The notes under the pieces: model-generated
The model's database searches: none
Seen by the model: only the letters and a program-made list of their open reading frames with translations
What the model was told of the DNA's origin: nothing
Source of the DNA: Syntrophorhabdaceae bacterium
Lineage (GTDB): Bacteria; Desulfobacterota; Syntrophorhabdia; Syntrophorhabdales; Syntrophorhabdaceae
Reading direction: 5' to 3'
NCBI GenBank assembly: GCA_026415675.1
Contig: JAOAGQ010000053.1
Location: forward strand, 1-40,089
DNA length: 40,089 nucleotides
Made by a program: the position numbers and the translations under genes
Shown here: one piece after another, positions 8,677-18,252 of the stretch
Numbering within the stretch: the first letter of the stretch is position 1
How the letters are laid out: every line of letters starts with the position of its first letter

Positions 8677-10153
8677 TTCCTACACCTTTTTCCTGCATCA
8701 TCTCTATAAAACAATCGGCAATAACAGGATCAAACTGCCTATTCTTACAACGTCTTATCTCTTCGAGGGCATAAGATTTATCAACGGCTTTTCTGTAAGG
8801 CCGTGTCGTTGTCATTGCATCGAACGTATCACAGATAGATATAATCCTCGAACTGACAGGTATCTCCTCCCCTTTCAACGCATTGGGGTATCCACTCCCA
8901 TCGAACCTCTCGTGGTGATGCCTTATGATACTCGCTTCATTTGAGAGTATGTCAAACCTGTTCAATATCTCTTCCCCCATTGTAGGATGGGTTTTCATAA
9001 TGTGGTACTCTTCGTCTGTCAGCCTATCGGGTTTCAGAAGGATTGAATCGGGGATACCGATTTTGCCAAGGTCATGAATGGGGCCTGCGACTTTTATAGC
9101 GCCTATCTCATTATCTTTGAGGCCCAACCTCTCTCCAAGCTCAACGGCCATCTCCGTTACCCTCCAGCAGTGATTTTCAGTATAGGCATCCCTTTTGTTT
9201 ATGGCCTTCATAAGGGAGGTTAAGGTCTTAAAGACACTTTCGAAGAGGCTTTCGTAGAGTATCCTGTTCTCTATATGGGTGGATGCCTTCTCTGCGATGA
9301 GTTTTAGAAGAAAAATATCCTCTTCCTCATTGCTTACGGGGCTTCCTACCCCTTTCTTTTTTGTGTCTACCGCGATAAACCCTATACATTCTCCTTTTAT
9401 AGTAATAGGCACAAACAAACGATTCTTTCTCAAGGCATATTTCTTACCTGACTCAAGGAGCTTTAAAAATCTTTTGTCTACTGTTATTGTTTTGTCCATT
9501 ACCGATATATGCCCATTCGACTTCTCTGAATAGAGGATCATCTCACCCTTATTATTGTCAAAGATATAGTATCCGCAAGATGTTACCTCGAGGACATCCT
9601 TTACGATCTGTACCATCCTGTCATAGACATCCGTAAAAATATTTATCGAGTTGAACTGGTTTGATATGTGGTACATGGTCGTCAACTCTTTTATCTTCTT
9701 CTGCAGCTCCCTGTTTAAAAGCTCTATCTTCTTCTTGTCCTCGAGCCGCTGGAAATAATGCTCCTTTTCTATCAGGAGGGACCTCTCCTTTAAAGCCCTG
9801 ATCAGGGTGAAGATCAGTTTTTCAAATTCAACAGGTTTTATTATGAAGTCGGAGGCCCCTTTTTTTATGGCCTCAACAATAGAGTCCGTACTCTGGTTGC
9901 CTGTCACTATAACAACAGAAACGGTGGGATTCTCCACCTTTATCATATCAAGGAGCGCTATGCCGTTTACATCAGGAAGGCCTACATCGAGGATGACGAC
10001 CTCTATCTCTTTGTTTTTTCGTAGTAAATCTATACACGCTTTTCCTGTAAATGCCGAAAATACATTGCAACCATTCAACCTTAAAAAATCGGTCAATGAT
10101 TCGATGATGTCCGGATTATCATCTACAACGAGTATGTTTGCGCCGCTGATCAT
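8666..10153 (-). CDS. Response regulator with GAF and HD-GYP domains (probable c-di-GMP phosphodiesterase)
   Basis: The 495-aa protein has three parts. A receiver domain spans about residues 5-120 (acid pocket Asp11/Asp12, phospho-acceptor Asp56 in VVILDVGLP). After a coiled coil at about 125-155, a GAF-like domain spans about 160-295. An HD-GYP domain follows (His360-Asp361 in IHDLGKIGIP, then HHERFDGSGYP at 413-423). HD-GYP enzymes hydrolyse c-di-GMP to pGpG or GMP, and all core motifs are present. It is 17 bases after another response regulator gene and overlaps the PilZ gene, so it probably lowers c-di-GMP near the PilZ/MotAB targets. The activating kinase may be the divergent hybrid kinase at 11124. 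Confidence 0.9.
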   Translation of the reverse strand: MISGANILVVDDNPDIIESLTDFLRLNGCNVFSAFTGKACIDLLRKNKEIEVVILDVGLPDVNGIALLDMIKVENPTVSVVIVTGNQSTDSIVEAIKKGASDFIIKPVEFEKLIFTLIRALKERSLLIEKEHYFQRLEDKKKIELLNRELQKKIKELTTMYHISNQFNSINIFTDVYDRMVQIVKDVLEVTSCGYYIFDNNKGEMILYSEKSNGHISVMDKTITVDKRFLKLLESGKKYALRKNRLFVPITIKGECIGFIAVDTKKKGVGSPVSNEEEDIFLLKLIAEKASTHIENRILYESLFESVFKTLTSLMKAINKRDAYTENHCWRVTEMAVELGERLGLKDNEIGAIKVAGPIHDLGKIGIPDSILLKPDRLTDEEYHIMKTHPTMGEEILNRFDILSNEASIIRHHHERFDGSGYPNALKGEEIPVSSRIISICDTFDAMTTTRPYRKAVDKSYALEEIRRCKNRQFDPVIADCFIEMMQEKGVGNGG

Positions 10154-10170
10154 GTCTGACCTTCCTTTTT

Positions 10171-10770
10171 TTATTCGATCATCAACCGGCCTTTAACGAG
10201 CCTCTCCAAGTTTTTGATCTCCGTCACTATCCTCTCTGTATCTATACCTCCTATGGTTTGTTCTTCTATATTTTTCTCCATAATATCCCTATCTTTCCTT
10301 GAGGGATTTCTCTCGTGTCTCCTATAACGTTCTATCTCATCGTAGAATGATCTTAACCTACTGTAGAGTTCAAGGTTTGCCTTTTTGAGTGTAATCTTGT
10401 CCTTAGCGTTTCTTACCGCTATCTTCAGTTCTTCCATTTTAAAAGGTTTTACAATATAGTCGTACGCACCGAGCTTGATCGCCTCCATCGCGCTATCAAG
10501 GGATGCGTAGGCTGTTATGATGATACACTCCGTCATCTCACTCTTCTTCCTTATGTGCCTCAAAAGGGCTATACCATCCATCTCCGGCATATTGAGGTCC
10601 GTGATGATAAGGTCAAAGGGATGCTTCTCGTACTTTTCAAAGGCCTCCTTTCCGTTTTGGGCACCATCGAGAAATACCCCCTCCTCTTCGAGATACTCTT
10701 TTATAATGGTTCTTATATCGGGGTTATCATCGACTATCAGTATACGGAAGTTTTCTTGCCTGTTATTCAT
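10171..10770 (-). CDS. Single-receiver response regulator with a helical C-terminal extension
   Basis: The 199-aa protein has a full receiver domain (residues 9-125): acidic pair Asp14/Asp15, phospho-acceptor Asp58 in IITDLNMPEMDG, Thr87 in the ITAYAS stretch and the Lys of YIVKPF. The remaining 75 residues are charged and helical, with no HTH or enzymatic motif that I recognise. It may signal by protein-protein contact, in a CheY-like way or as a phosphorelay intermediate. It overlaps the preceding small gene by 8 bases and is followed by the HD-GYP regulator. Confidence 0.85.
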   Translation of the reverse strand: MNNRQENFRILIVDDNPDIRTIIKEYLEEEGVFLDGAQNGKEAFEKYEKHPFDLIITDLNMPEMDGIALLRHIRKKSEMTECIIITAYASLDSAMEAIKLGAYDYIVKPFKMEELKIAVRNAKDKITLKKANLELYSRLRSFYDEIERYRRHERNPSRKDRDIMEKNIEEQTIGGIDTERIVTEIKNLERLVKGRLMIE

Positions 10771-10969
10771 GATTTTTTAGCTTCTCTGCCATTTGTTCGC
10801 CTATCCTGTTGTAGAGCATTTTTTTAATCGCCTCATCGGAGATGATAACCCTGTCTTCAGGAAATGGGATGCTCTTCTCTTCCCTGTTCTCTGAAGATTT
10901 GATCCTCACCTTCATATGTTTCATATATGTTTTTATTACACTGCTTACCTGGTAGTCTGAGATCGTCAT
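10763..10969 (-). CDS. Small protein resembling DVU0524-family FlgM-associated proteins
   Basis: The 68-aa protein is short, charged and has no membrane segment. Its pattern resembles the small deltaproteobacterial family usually found beside flgM: an N-terminal YQVSSVIKTYMKHMK helix and a C-terminal VIISDEAIKKML segment, where that family has a VxISPEA-type motif. The resemblance is from memory and the protein is too short to be sure. It is the first gene of the motility-control operon and overlaps the following regulator, which fits a flagellar link. No flgM is visible in the window. Confidence 0.5.
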   Translation of the reverse strand: MTISDYQVSSVIKTYMKHMKVRIKSSENREEKSIPFPEDRVIISDEAIKKMLYNRIGEQMAEKLKNHE

Positions 10970-11123
10970 ACACTTTCCTCTTATCTCATTATCGGTCGAT
11001 GAGCCAAAAACTTAAGAGATTTTTTTATGGAAAATTAGATCCGATAGAGTTAATAAAAAATATCTGTTGACGATAATATAAAAAAGAAACGGGTGAATTC
11101 ATATCAAACATATGAGAAAATAA

Positions 11124-13382
11124 ATGGAAATGGATATTAATGAGGAACACCTCCATTTTACAAAGTTTATGGTGGATTACGCCACAGACACCATCCTGCT
11201 GCTTGAAAAAAACGGTAAAATCCTATACGTAAACGAACAGGCATCGATAGATTCCGGTTATACAAAAGAGGAACTCCTCAATATGACGATCTTTGATCTG
11301 AACCCTACCCTTACCCCTGATGCATATATGGCAGATTGGGAGCAGAGGAGGAGGACGAAAAAGGCTGTCTTTGAGACGGTACATAAACATAAGTCGGGGC
11401 GGATCTATCCCGTTGAGGTGAGTTCAAATTATATCAATTATGGGGGTAGGGAGTTTAGATGTGCCATTATAAGGGATATAAGTGAAAAGAAAAGTATGTT
11501 CAAAATCCTTAAGGAGAGTAGTGAAATCCTCAATTCTCTTATAAACGCAACAAAGGAGTCCCTCCTCCTGATAGACAGGTCTGGAAAAGTCCTCATTGCG
11601 AATGACACTACGGCGGAGAGGCTGAATACCACAGTGGATCGTCTCATCGGAAGCACGTTATACGACCACTTGCCCCGAGAGGTGGCGGAGAAGAGAAAGG
11701 CCCATTTCGATTACGTCTTTTCAACAGGTCAGCATACGTCTTTTCAGGATGAAAGGGAGGGGAGATGGTATGTGACTTACGCCTATCCCGTGTTTGATGA
11801 GAAGAAAGAGGTGTCCAAACTCGCCATATTCGCAATCGACATTACGGAGAGAAAAAAGGCGAGGGAGTCCCTCAAGGCATCGGAGGAGAGATACAGGGCA
11901 ATATTTGAAAATACCGCAATAGGTATCGCCCAGTTTACCTTTGAAGGGAAGTTCCTCGATGTAAACCCTGCCCTTGCAAGGATATACGGTTACTCTTCCC
12001 CTGAAGAGCTTATCCACTCCATACATGATATAGGGAAACAACTCTACGTAAGACCGGAGGAGAGAAAGACCGTTCTAGAATATATCAGAAAATATGGGAG
12101 GATCGACAATTTCGAGACGGAAAGGTACAGGAAGGATGGCAGCAGAATCTGGGTATCCGTAAGTGCCAGGGCCATATATGACGAGAAGGGGGATATCATG
12201 TACTGTCTTGGCACGGTAGAGGATATCTCCGAAAAGAAACGCCTTGAACAGCAGTTGAGACAGGCCCAGAAGATGGAGGCGATAGGTATATTCGCAGGGG
12301 GTGTGGCCCATGATTTTAACAATCTCCTCACCGTTATCACAGGTTATGCCGCGCTTCTCCAGATGAAAATGGAAGGGGAGGATCCCCTTAAATCCTATGT
12401 TGACCAGATTATCTCCGCGAGCCATAAGGCCTCTACACTGACGGCCAATCTCCTTGCCTTCAGCAGAAAACAGCCCGTCTCTCTAAAACCGATAAAATTA
12501 AACGAGACCGTACAAGCTGCTGAAAAGTTTCTAATCAGGCTTTTACCGGAAAATATTACCCTCTCGATGAAGCTCTCCTCAGATGACCCCTCTGTGATGG
12601 CGGATTCAACGCAGATAGACCAGATACTCTTGAACCTCGCCGCAAACGCCAGGGATGCGATGCCAAAGGGCGGGGTACTCTCCATAGAGACCGATATAGT
12701 GGAAGATAAGATGATCTACCATAAGGCAGGGGAGCCTGCCAAAAACGGAAGGTATGCGTTTATAAAGGTATCGGATACAGGTATAGGCATGGATGAAGAG
12801 ATAAAGGAGCATATATTTGACCCATTTTTTACAACCAAAGATGTCGGTAAGGGTACAGGTCTCGGTCTATCAACGGTCTACGGGATTGTAAGACAGCATA
12901 ACGGATACATCACCTTTGATAGCGAAAAAGGTAAAGGCACAACGTTTTATATCTATCTTCCCGTTATAGAATGGGGGGTAGAGGATAAAAAACCTGTCCT
13001 TGAAAAAACCGTCAAAGGGAAAGAGACGATCCTTATCGCAGAGGATAGTAACGAGGTAAGACTCCTCATACAAGAGATACTTAAGGCCCATGGATATTCG
13101 GTCATCGAGGCCATAGATGGAGAGGATGCGATTTCAAAATTCGTATCAAACGACAACATAGATCTCATTGTCCTCGACTCGGTAATGCCGAAGAAAAACG
13201 GTCGAGAGGTATACGATATAATAGTGAAGAAAAATCCCAATATAAAAGTGCTCTTTATGAGCGGTTACACAAAAGATATCGTACTCGATAAAGGTATAGC
13301 AGAAGGAGAGGTGAACTTCATCTCAAAACCCATCTCCCCCGATAGGTTTCTCGAGAAGGTAAGGGAGATCCTCGCCTCCTGA
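11124..13382 (+). CDS. Soluble hybrid sensor histidine kinase with three PAS domains and a receiver
   Basis: The 752-aa protein has no membrane segment. Three PAS domains are visible (about 8-122, 130-245 and 253-372), each ending with the PAC-type DIS/ITE-(K/R)K motif. The HisKA helix carries His396 in [11 protein letters not shown]. The ATPase domain has an N box ([11 protein letters not shown], 503-513), DTGIGM (551-556) and [14 protein letters not shown] receiver domain (about 635-752) carries phospho-acceptor Asp685 in [14 protein letters not shown] domains suggest sensing of a cytoplasmic redox or ligand signal. It is divergent from the response-regulator operon 154 bases away, so those regulators are plausible partners. 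The start is uncertain: ATG 11124 or 11130, both with weak ribosome sites. Confidence 0.9.
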   Translation: MEMDINEEHLHFTKFMVDYATDTILLLEKNGKILYVNEQASIDSGYTKEELLNMTIFDLNPTLTPDAYMADWEQRRRTKKAVFETVHKHKSGRIYPVEVSSNYINYGGREFRCAIIRDISEKKSMFKILKESSEILNSLINATKESLLLIDRSGKVLIANDTTAERLNTTVDRLIGSTLYDHLPREVAEKRKAHFDYVFSTGQHTSFQDEREGRWYVTYAYPVFDEKKEVSKLAIFAIDITERKKARESLKASEERYRAIFENTAIGIAQFTFEGKFLDVNPALARIYGYSSPEELIHSIHDIGKQLYVRPEERKTVLEYIRKYGRIDNFETERYRKDGSRIWVSVSARAIYDEKGDIMYCLGTVEDISEKKRLEQQLRQAQKMEAIGIFAGGVAHDFNNLLTVITGYAALLQMKMEGEDPLKSYVDQIISASHKASTLTANLLAFSRKQPVSLKPIKLNETVQAAEKFLIRLLPENITLSMKLSSDDPSVMADSTQIDQILLNLAANARDAMPKGGVLSIETDIVEDKMIYHKAGEPAKNGRYAFIKVSDTGIGMDEEIKEHIFDPFFTTKDVGKGTGLGLSTVYGIVRQHNGYITFDSEKGKGTTFYIYLPVIEWGVEDKKPVLEKTVKGKETILIAEDSNEVRLLIQEILKAHGYSVIEAIDGEDAISKFVSNDNIDLIVLDSVMPKKNGREVYDIIVKKNPNIKVLFMSGYTKDIVLDKGIAEGEVNFISKPISPDRFLEKVREILAS

Positions 13383-13397
13383 TAGCCACATTTTTAC

Positions 13398-13739
13398 CTA
13401 TCTCGGGTATGCAGCATTGACTATGATCAGCATCTCTTCATCGCCGATATTTTTTAAGGCATGGGGTTTGCCTGCAGGAAGCCATATCGCATCCCATTCC
13501 TTGACCTCCCTCTCCTCATCCCCGACCTTAATAATACCTCTTCCCTTTAACACGAGGTATATCTCCTCGACCTCATCGGTATGTTCTTCAATCGTATTTC
13601 CCGGAGGAAGGATAGCATATGCGAGAAACTCCATGCTCTCAAGGAAATGGCTTGTCATGACCATTCTCGCTATCGCGCCCCTGTGGGCGATATACGTCGT
13701 TGCCAGTACTTCAGGGTCGTTAAAATTTCTTACTATCAT
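13398..13739 (-). CDS. Small single-domain cupin protein
   Basis: The 113-aa protein is one cupin_2 barrel. Motif 1 appears as PGNTIEEHTDEVEEIYLVLKG, where Glu and His residues take the metal-ligand positions. Motif 2 appears as WLPAGKPHAL. Such stand-alone cupins bind a metal and a small molecule and may act as enzymes or sensors. It converges with the histidine kinase gene (15 bases between stops) and its upstream side faces the tctC promoter region, so it may belong with the transporter. Function unknown. Confidence 0.75.
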   Translation of the reverse strand: MIVRNFNDPEVLATTYIAHRGAIARMVMTSHFLESMEFLAYAILPPGNTIEEHTDEVEEIYLVLKGRGIIKVGDEEREVKEWDAIWLPAGKPHALKNIGDEEMLIIVNAAYPR

Positions 13740-13871
13740 CTCGTTTTGCCTCTCTTTTTGGCAAAGATTATGGGGCTATTTAAGAGGAAAAATCAACGAT
13801 TTTCATAAAAATTAAAAAAGAATAAATAACAGTAATGCGTATAGTCTTAATATTTCAAGGGGTCTTTTTTC

Positions 13872-13900
13872 TTGACACCGATACCCCCCTGTGCTAAATC
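13872..13900 (+). promoter_or_regulatory. Probable sigma70-type promoter of the tct operon
   Basis: TTGACA at 13872-13877 is followed by a 17-base spacer and TAAATC at 13895-13900. The -35 is perfect and the -10 is moderate. It is the only convincing promoter in the 240-base gap before tctC and lies just upstream of two inverted repeats. Confidence 0.55.
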
Positions 13901-13905
13901 GTAAA

Positions 13906-13926
13906 CGGTACGATATACTGGTACCG
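13906..13926. promoter_or_regulatory. Dyad CGGTAC-N9-GTACCG, operator candidate
   Basis: Perfect 6-bp arms (13906-13911 and 13921-13926) with a 9-base spacer start 6 bases after the predicted -10, right at the expected transcription start. This position suits a repressor site. No regulator gene is next to it, so the ligand and protein are unknown. Confidence 0.45.
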
Positions 13927-13927
13927 G

Positions 13928-13960
13928 TTTCTTTAAAACACCTTTTTCGTTTTAAAGAAA
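13928..13960 (+). repeat. Perfect 12-bp inverted repeat in the tctC leader
   Basis: TTTCTTTAAAAC (13928-13939) and GTTTTAAAGAAA (13949-13960) flank a 9-base loop. The repeat sits between the predicted transcription start and the ribosome site (13972-13977). It is AT-rich and lacks a terminal T run, so it is more like an operator or a translational hairpin than a terminator. Confidence 0.6.
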
Positions 13961-13981
13961 AACTTTTTAAAGGAGGGTATG

Positions 13982-15007
13982 ATGAAGCGTTCAATTTTGT
14001 TTGTCTCTTTACTTATAATCGCTTTGGTTCTTTCCTGGTCCCATGAGGCGTCAGCCCAGTTCTACAAAGGGAAGACATTGAGGATTACCGTCGGTTTTTC
14101 TGCCGGTGGGGGATTCGACCTCTGGGCAAGGCTCGTTTCACGCCATCTCGGTAAACACATACCAGGAAACCCTACCATAGTGGTTGAAAATATTACCGGT
14201 GCAGGGGGCCTCATCCAGACAAATCAACTCTTCAAGGCAACCAAACCTGACGGTCTGACAATAGGACATATAAACGGGGGGCTCATCCTCGGACAGATGC
14301 TCGGTCAGCCAGGTTATGACTTCGACCCGCAGAAATTCATCTATATAGGTGCCGCAAACAAGGAGAATGCGGTCTTTGTCTTCAGTGCCAAAAGCGGCAT
14401 TACCTCTGCGGAAAAATGGCGTACCTCTCCCACCCCGGTTAAGGTAGGAGGTCTCGTACCTGGCAATTTCGTCGATAATATGGGAAGGATAGCAAAATAT
14501 GTCCTCGGTTTTCCCACGCAGATCGTTACAGGCTACAAAGGTACCGCGGATATTCTGATAGCCACCGATAGCGGTGAGCTCGCCGGTGGTCCTCCCTCAT
14601 GGGACAATGTGAAGACGACAAGGAAAAAGGCCCTTGAGGCAGGAGATATGGTCGTTGTCCTCCAGGGTACGGCAAAACCCCTGAAGGAGCTCCCAAAAGT
14701 CCCGAGGATGATAGAGTACGCAAAGACAGAAGAGCAGAAAAAGCTCGTGGAAGTGGCCATACACTATCCAAACGATTATTCAAGACCCTTTGCCTGTCCT
14801 CCTGGAACACCTAAAGACAGGGTCGACATACTGAAGAAGGCATGGCAGGATATGATAGCGGATAAGGAATTTCTCGCGGAGATAGAGAAGATGAACCTCA
14901 CCCTCGACCCCACAACCGGAGAGGAACTGACAACGGCCGTCGCAAATTCAGTTAAAATAGATCCTGCCCTTAAGGCAAAGCTGAAAGATATCATCTTCAA
15001 AAACTGA
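13982..15007 (+). CDS. tctC: Tripartite tricarboxylate transporter substrate-binding protein (TctC/Bug family)
   Basis: The exported protein of about 341 aa has a signal peptide (about residues 1-25, cleavage at ASA-Q). The Bug-family signature near the mature N-terminus reads YKGKTLRITVGFSAGGGFD and is followed by NPTIVVENITGAGG. It captures a carboxylate in the periplasm for the TctAB permease encoded 40 bases downstream. Two ATGs are adjacent (13979 and 13982). I choose 13982 because GGAGGG at 13972-13977 would be only one base from the first. Bug proteins bind citrate, dicarboxylates, terephthalate and others, so the substrate cannot be read directly. An aromatic acid is attractive given the bam genes, but this is inference. 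Confidence 0.88.
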   Translation: MKRSILFVSLLIIALVLSWSHEASAQFYKGKTLRITVGFSAGGGFDLWARLVSRHLGKHIPGNPTIVVENITGAGGLIQTNQLFKATKPDGLTIGHINGGLILGQMLGQPGYDFDPQKFIYIGAANKENAVFVFSAKSGITSAEKWRTSPTPVKVGGLVPGNFVDNMGRIAKYVLGFPTQIVTGYKGTADILIATDSGELAGGPPSWDNVKTTRKKALEAGDMVVVLQGTAKPLKELPKVPRMIEYAKTEEQKKLVEVAIHYPNDYSRPFACPPGTPKDRVDILKKAWQDMIADKEFLAEIEKMNLTLDPTTGEELTTAVANSVKIDPALKAKLKDIIFKN

Positions 15008-15047
15008 TCACCCTACCATGTAACGATCAAAGGGTTCGGAGGGCTTG

Positions 15048-17081
15048 ATGTTTGAAACGGTCCAGTGTTTTTTCGCAGGGTTAACCCAGATATTCACCTT
15101 TACCACCTTTAGCCTCATGCTCCTCGGGATCGCCATCGGCTTTGCCGTTGGCATCCTTCCAGGGCTTGGAGGTCCAACGGCCATGGCCCTTATGCTCCCC
15201 TTTGTGGTGAAGATGACACCTGTTGAGGCCTTTGCCTTTCTTCTCGGCATGGCCTGTGTGGTAAATACCACAGGGGATATCACCTCTGTCTTATTCGGTA
15301 TCCCCGGAGAACCAACAACAGCAGCGGCTATCGTCGATGGCCACCCCATGGCAAAAAGGGGGGAGGCAGGGAGGGCCTTAGGGGCCATTCTGACTGCGGC
15401 CCTTTTTGGTTCTATATTCGGCGCATTCATGCTCGCCATTGCGGTTCCCATAGTAAGACCTCTGGTGCTTGCCTTCGGTTCCCCTGAATTTTTCATGCTT
15501 GCCTTGCTCGGCATTACCTTCGTGGCCTCTCTCTCGGGAAGCGATACGTTAAAAGGTCTCCTTGCAGGAGGGTTAGGGCTCTTTGTGGCCACCATCGGGC
15601 TCGATCCTGTCTCGGGCATCCAGAGGTTCACCTTCGGTCAGACCTTCCTATGGGACGGCATAGGTCTCGTCCCCATCACCATAGGTTTTTTTGCGATCCC
15701 TGAGATTATAGACCTCGCGGTCTCAGGGTCGAGCATATCGGGAGGCAAGACAGGTTCTTTAGGGGGTGTGAGGGAGGGCATCAAGGATGTTTTTAAACAT
15801 ATATGGCTTGTCGTGCGATGTGCTGCCATCGGTACGTTCTGCGCCATCATACCTGGCATGGGCGGTGCGACAACCCAATGGCTATCCTATGCCCATGCCG
15901 TTCAGAGTTCCCCCAATAAGGAACGCTTCGGAAAGGGTGCGATAGAAGGGGTTCTCGGACCCGGTGCTTCAAATAACTCCACCTTAGGGGGTAGCCTCAT
16001 CACCACGATCTCCTTCGGTGTTCCTGCAAGCGTCTTCATGGCGATACTTATAGGAGCCTTTATCATGCACGGTATTGCCCCCGGACCGGATATGTTAAAA
16101 CCGGAATCAAAAGGAGGCCATCTGAGTCTCACATACTCCTTTGTGTGGATCGTGGTCACATCGAATATCATAACCGTGGGGATGATCTTCACCTTCCTGA
16201 AACAGCTCGTAAAGGTGACACAGGTAAGGGGTTCCCTTATCATACCCTTTATCATGATCCTCATCTATCTCGGCGCCTTTGCGGAGAAGAACGCATTTCC
16301 GGATCTCATACTCGTTCTCGCCTTCGGTATCCTCGGATGGATTTTGGAGAAACTCAAATGGCCGAGACCACCCCTCATATTGGGCCTTGTTCTCGGGGGA
16401 CTCGCGGAAAGCAGGCTCTTCCTTGCCATGGGTAACTACGGTATCAGCTGGCTTAAAAGGCCGATGGTCCTTGTACTTATGGCCCTCATCCTCTTCGGTG
16501 CCCTATACCCCGTGATAAAAAATAGACTCAAAAAGAAAAGAGAAGATGCCGTTGTGGAGGGGGGCCCATCCCAGGACTTTGTAATAGAGAAGAGGAAGCC
16601 CAATAAATGGGGGGCGATATTCGCAGGTTTCATCGTCTTCGTTATATCCCTCGCCCTTTGGGAGAGTAGAAACTTTAGCGTAAGGGCAGGCCTATTCCCC
16701 TGGGTAATAGGATTTCCCCTCCTCGCCCTCGCCACCACCCAGCTCATAAGAGAACTCGTTGGAACAACGAAGAAGAGATCCCTCATAAAAACCTCCGATG
16801 AAGAGGAACACGAGATACCGAGGGAAGTGGTAAACAAGAGAACGAGGGATATGTTTATATGGATTTTCGTCTACTTCCTGGCGATATGGCTTCTTGGTTT
16901 CGCTATAGGGGGGACATTATGCTGTTTTGTCCATCTTAAGTTCGGTTACAAGGAGAAGTGGCCGATAAGTATCATACTTACGGTATGCCTATGGGCATTC
17001 ATATACCTTCTCTTCGAAAGAACCTTAAGCGTCCCCTTCCCCCCAGGACAGATCTTTGAATGGCTCGGTTGGGCCGAATAA
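15048..17081 (+). CDS. TctA-TctB fusion permease of a tripartite tricarboxylate transporter
   Basis: The start is ATG 15048, preceded by GGAGGG; the TTG three bases upstream is less likely. Residues about 1-500 are the large TctA permease with many membrane segments and the glycine-rich signatures GILPGLGGPTAMALMLPF, IPGEPTTAAAIVDG and IPGMGGATTQWLSYAHA. After a charged linker (about 490-520) there are four more hydrophobic segments (about 525-545, 555-575, 610-630 and 645-660). They end in FERTLSVPFPPGQIFEWLG, which is how small TctB subunits end. So the usual separate tctB is fused to the C-terminus of TctA. With tctC upstream this makes a complete secondary, ion-driven, binding-protein-dependent importer. 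A two-way terminator follows directly. Confidence 0.88.
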   Translation: MFETVQCFFAGLTQIFTFTTFSLMLLGIAIGFAVGILPGLGGPTAMALMLPFVVKMTPVEAFAFLLGMACVVNTTGDITSVLFGIPGEPTTAAAIVDGHPMAKRGEAGRALGAILTAALFGSIFGAFMLAIAVPIVRPLVLAFGSPEFFMLALLGITFVASLSGSDTLKGLLAGGLGLFVATIGLDPVSGIQRFTFGQTFLWDGIGLVPITIGFFAIPEIIDLAVSGSSISGGKTGSLGGVREGIKDVFKHIWLVVRCAAIGTFCAIIPGMGGATTQWLSYAHAVQSSPNKERFGKGAIEGVLGPGASNNSTLGGSLITTISFGVPASVFMAILIGAFIMHGIAPGPDMLKPESKGGHLSLTYSFVWIVVTSNIITVGMIFTFLKQLVKVTQVRGSLIIPFIMILIYLGAFAEKNAFPDLILVLAFGILGWILEKLKWPRPPLILGLVLGGLAESRLFLAMGNYGISWLKRPMVLVLMALILFGALYPVIKNRLKKKREDAVVEGGPSQDFVIEKRKPNKWGAIFAGFIVFVISLALWESRNFSVRAGLFPWVIGFPLLALATTQLIRELVGTTKKRSLIKTSDEEEHEIPREVVNKRTRDMFIWIFVYFLAIWLLGFAIGGTLCCFVHLKFGYKEKWPISIILTVCLWAFIYLLFERTLSVPFPPGQIFEWLGWAE

Positions 17082-17107
17082 AAAAGCCGCCTTCTGGCGG
17101 CTTTTTT
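17081..17107. terminator. Bidirectional terminator between tctAB and hisI
   Basis: AAAAAGCCGCC at 17081-17091 and GGCGGCTTTTT at 17096-17106 pair around a TTCT loop. An A run on one side and a T run on the other allow it to stop both the tct operon and the leftward biosynthetic operon. It overlaps both stop codons. Confidence 0.9.
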
Positions 17108-17483
17108 ATTCTACCTTTCCGTATACATCCTTTTCGTCGAATACCTTTTCCCCTGAGATCTTCCAGCCTCCATCCCAGACCCTGTAGAAACAACTCCAGA
17201 AACCTGTATGGCAGGCCGCAACCTTCTGGTCAACGGTAATGAGTATCGTATCGTTATCGCAGTCTATCCTTAAAGACTTCACCTCCTGGGTATGGCCTGA
17301 TGTCTCCCCTTTTAGCCAGAGTTTGTTTCGGGATCTCGAAAAATAATGGGCCTTTTTTGTCTTTAAGGTCAATTCAAAGGCCTCTTTATTCATATAGGCA
17401 ACCATAAGTACATCCTTTGTCCTCTCATCCTGGACGACTACAGGGACAAGACCCCTTTCATCCCATTTTATCTCATCCATCAT
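17106..17483 (-). CDS. hisI: Phosphoribosyl-AMP cyclohydrolase
   Basis: The 125-aa protein is a stand-alone HisI, without a fused HisE. It shows the family signatures [29 protein letters not shown], the metal-binding CDND (Asp-Cys-Asp cluster) and the later CHTG cysteine. It opens the adenine ring of phosphoribosyl-AMP in step 3 of histidine synthesis. It is last in the leftward operon, 13 bases after hisF. HisE activity must come from elsewhere in the genome. Confidence 0.95.
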   Translation of the reverse strand: MMDEIKWDERGLVPVVVQDERTKDVLMVAYMNKEAFELTLKTKKAHYFSRSRNKLWLKGETSGHTQEVKSLRIDCDNDTILITVDQKVAACHTGFWSCFYRVWDGGWKISGEKVFDEKDVYGKVE

Positions 17484-17496
17484 ACGCTCCTTATCA

Positions 17497-18252
17497 TTAT
17501 AGCCTAACCAGAACGTTCTTTCTCTTCAGGTATTCTTTTGCCTCGATTATCGTATGCTCTCTATAATGGAAGATGGATGCCGCGAGAACCGCATCGGCCT
17601 TCCCGTAGACAACCCCTTCGTAGAGATGCTCCAAGGTCCCGACCCCGCCGGAGGCGATAACAGGTATGTTTACCGCCTCAGAGACGGACCTCGTCAATTC
17701 AATATCATAGCCCAACTTCGTACCATCTCTATCCATGCTCGTCAAAAGTATCTCTCCGGCCCCTAAGGCTTCGGCCCTCTTTGCCCATTCAATCGCATCA
17801 ATGCCGGTCGGTCTCCTCCCCCCGTATGTGTATACCTCGAAACCGTTCTCCCTCCTCTTCGCATCTATCGCCACGCATATACACTGGCTTCCGAATATCT
17901 CGCTCGATTCTCTTATAAATTCGGGATATTCCACGGCCTTCGTGTTAATGGTAACCTTGTCGGCCCCGGCAAGTAAAATCTCCCTTATATCCTCCACACT
18001 CCCTATACCTCCACCCACGGTTAGGGGCATGAATACCTCCCTTGCAACCCTTTCAACGACCTTTACAATGGTCTTTCTCTTCTCATGGGATGCGGTTATA
18101 TCGAGGAAACAGAGTTCATCCGCCATCTCGTCTTCATACATCTTTGCGTTATCAACAGGATCCCCCGCATCTTTCAACTTAAGAAAATTTATACCCTTGA
18201 CAACCCTGCCCTCCATCACATCAAGGCAGGGGATGATCCTTTTAGTCAGCAT
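17497..18252 (-). CDS. hisF: Imidazole glycerol phosphate synthase cyclase subunit
   Basis: The 251-aa (beta/alpha)8 barrel protein has the catalytic aspartates in place: the first in [12 protein letters not shown] (Asp11 region) and the second in [15 protein letters not shown]. Phosphate-binding glycine motifs (TVGGGI and ASGGVG) are also seen. It forms imidazole glycerol phosphate and AICAR with ammonia from HisH, which is not in the window. The gene overlaps hisA by 11 bases, and the two are translated together. Confidence 0.96.
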   Translation of the reverse strand: MLTKRIIPCLDVMEGRVVKGINFLKLKDAGDPVDNAKMYEDEMADELCFLDITASHEKRKTIVKVVERVAREVFMPLTVGGGIGSVEDIREILLAGADKVTINTKAVEYPEFIRESSEIFGSQCICVAIDAKRRENGFEVYTYGGRRPTGIDAIEWAKRAEALGAGEILLTSMDRDGTKLGYDIELTRSVSEAVNIPVIASGGVGTLEHLYEGVVYGKADAVLAASIFHYREHTIIEAKEYLKRKNVLVRL

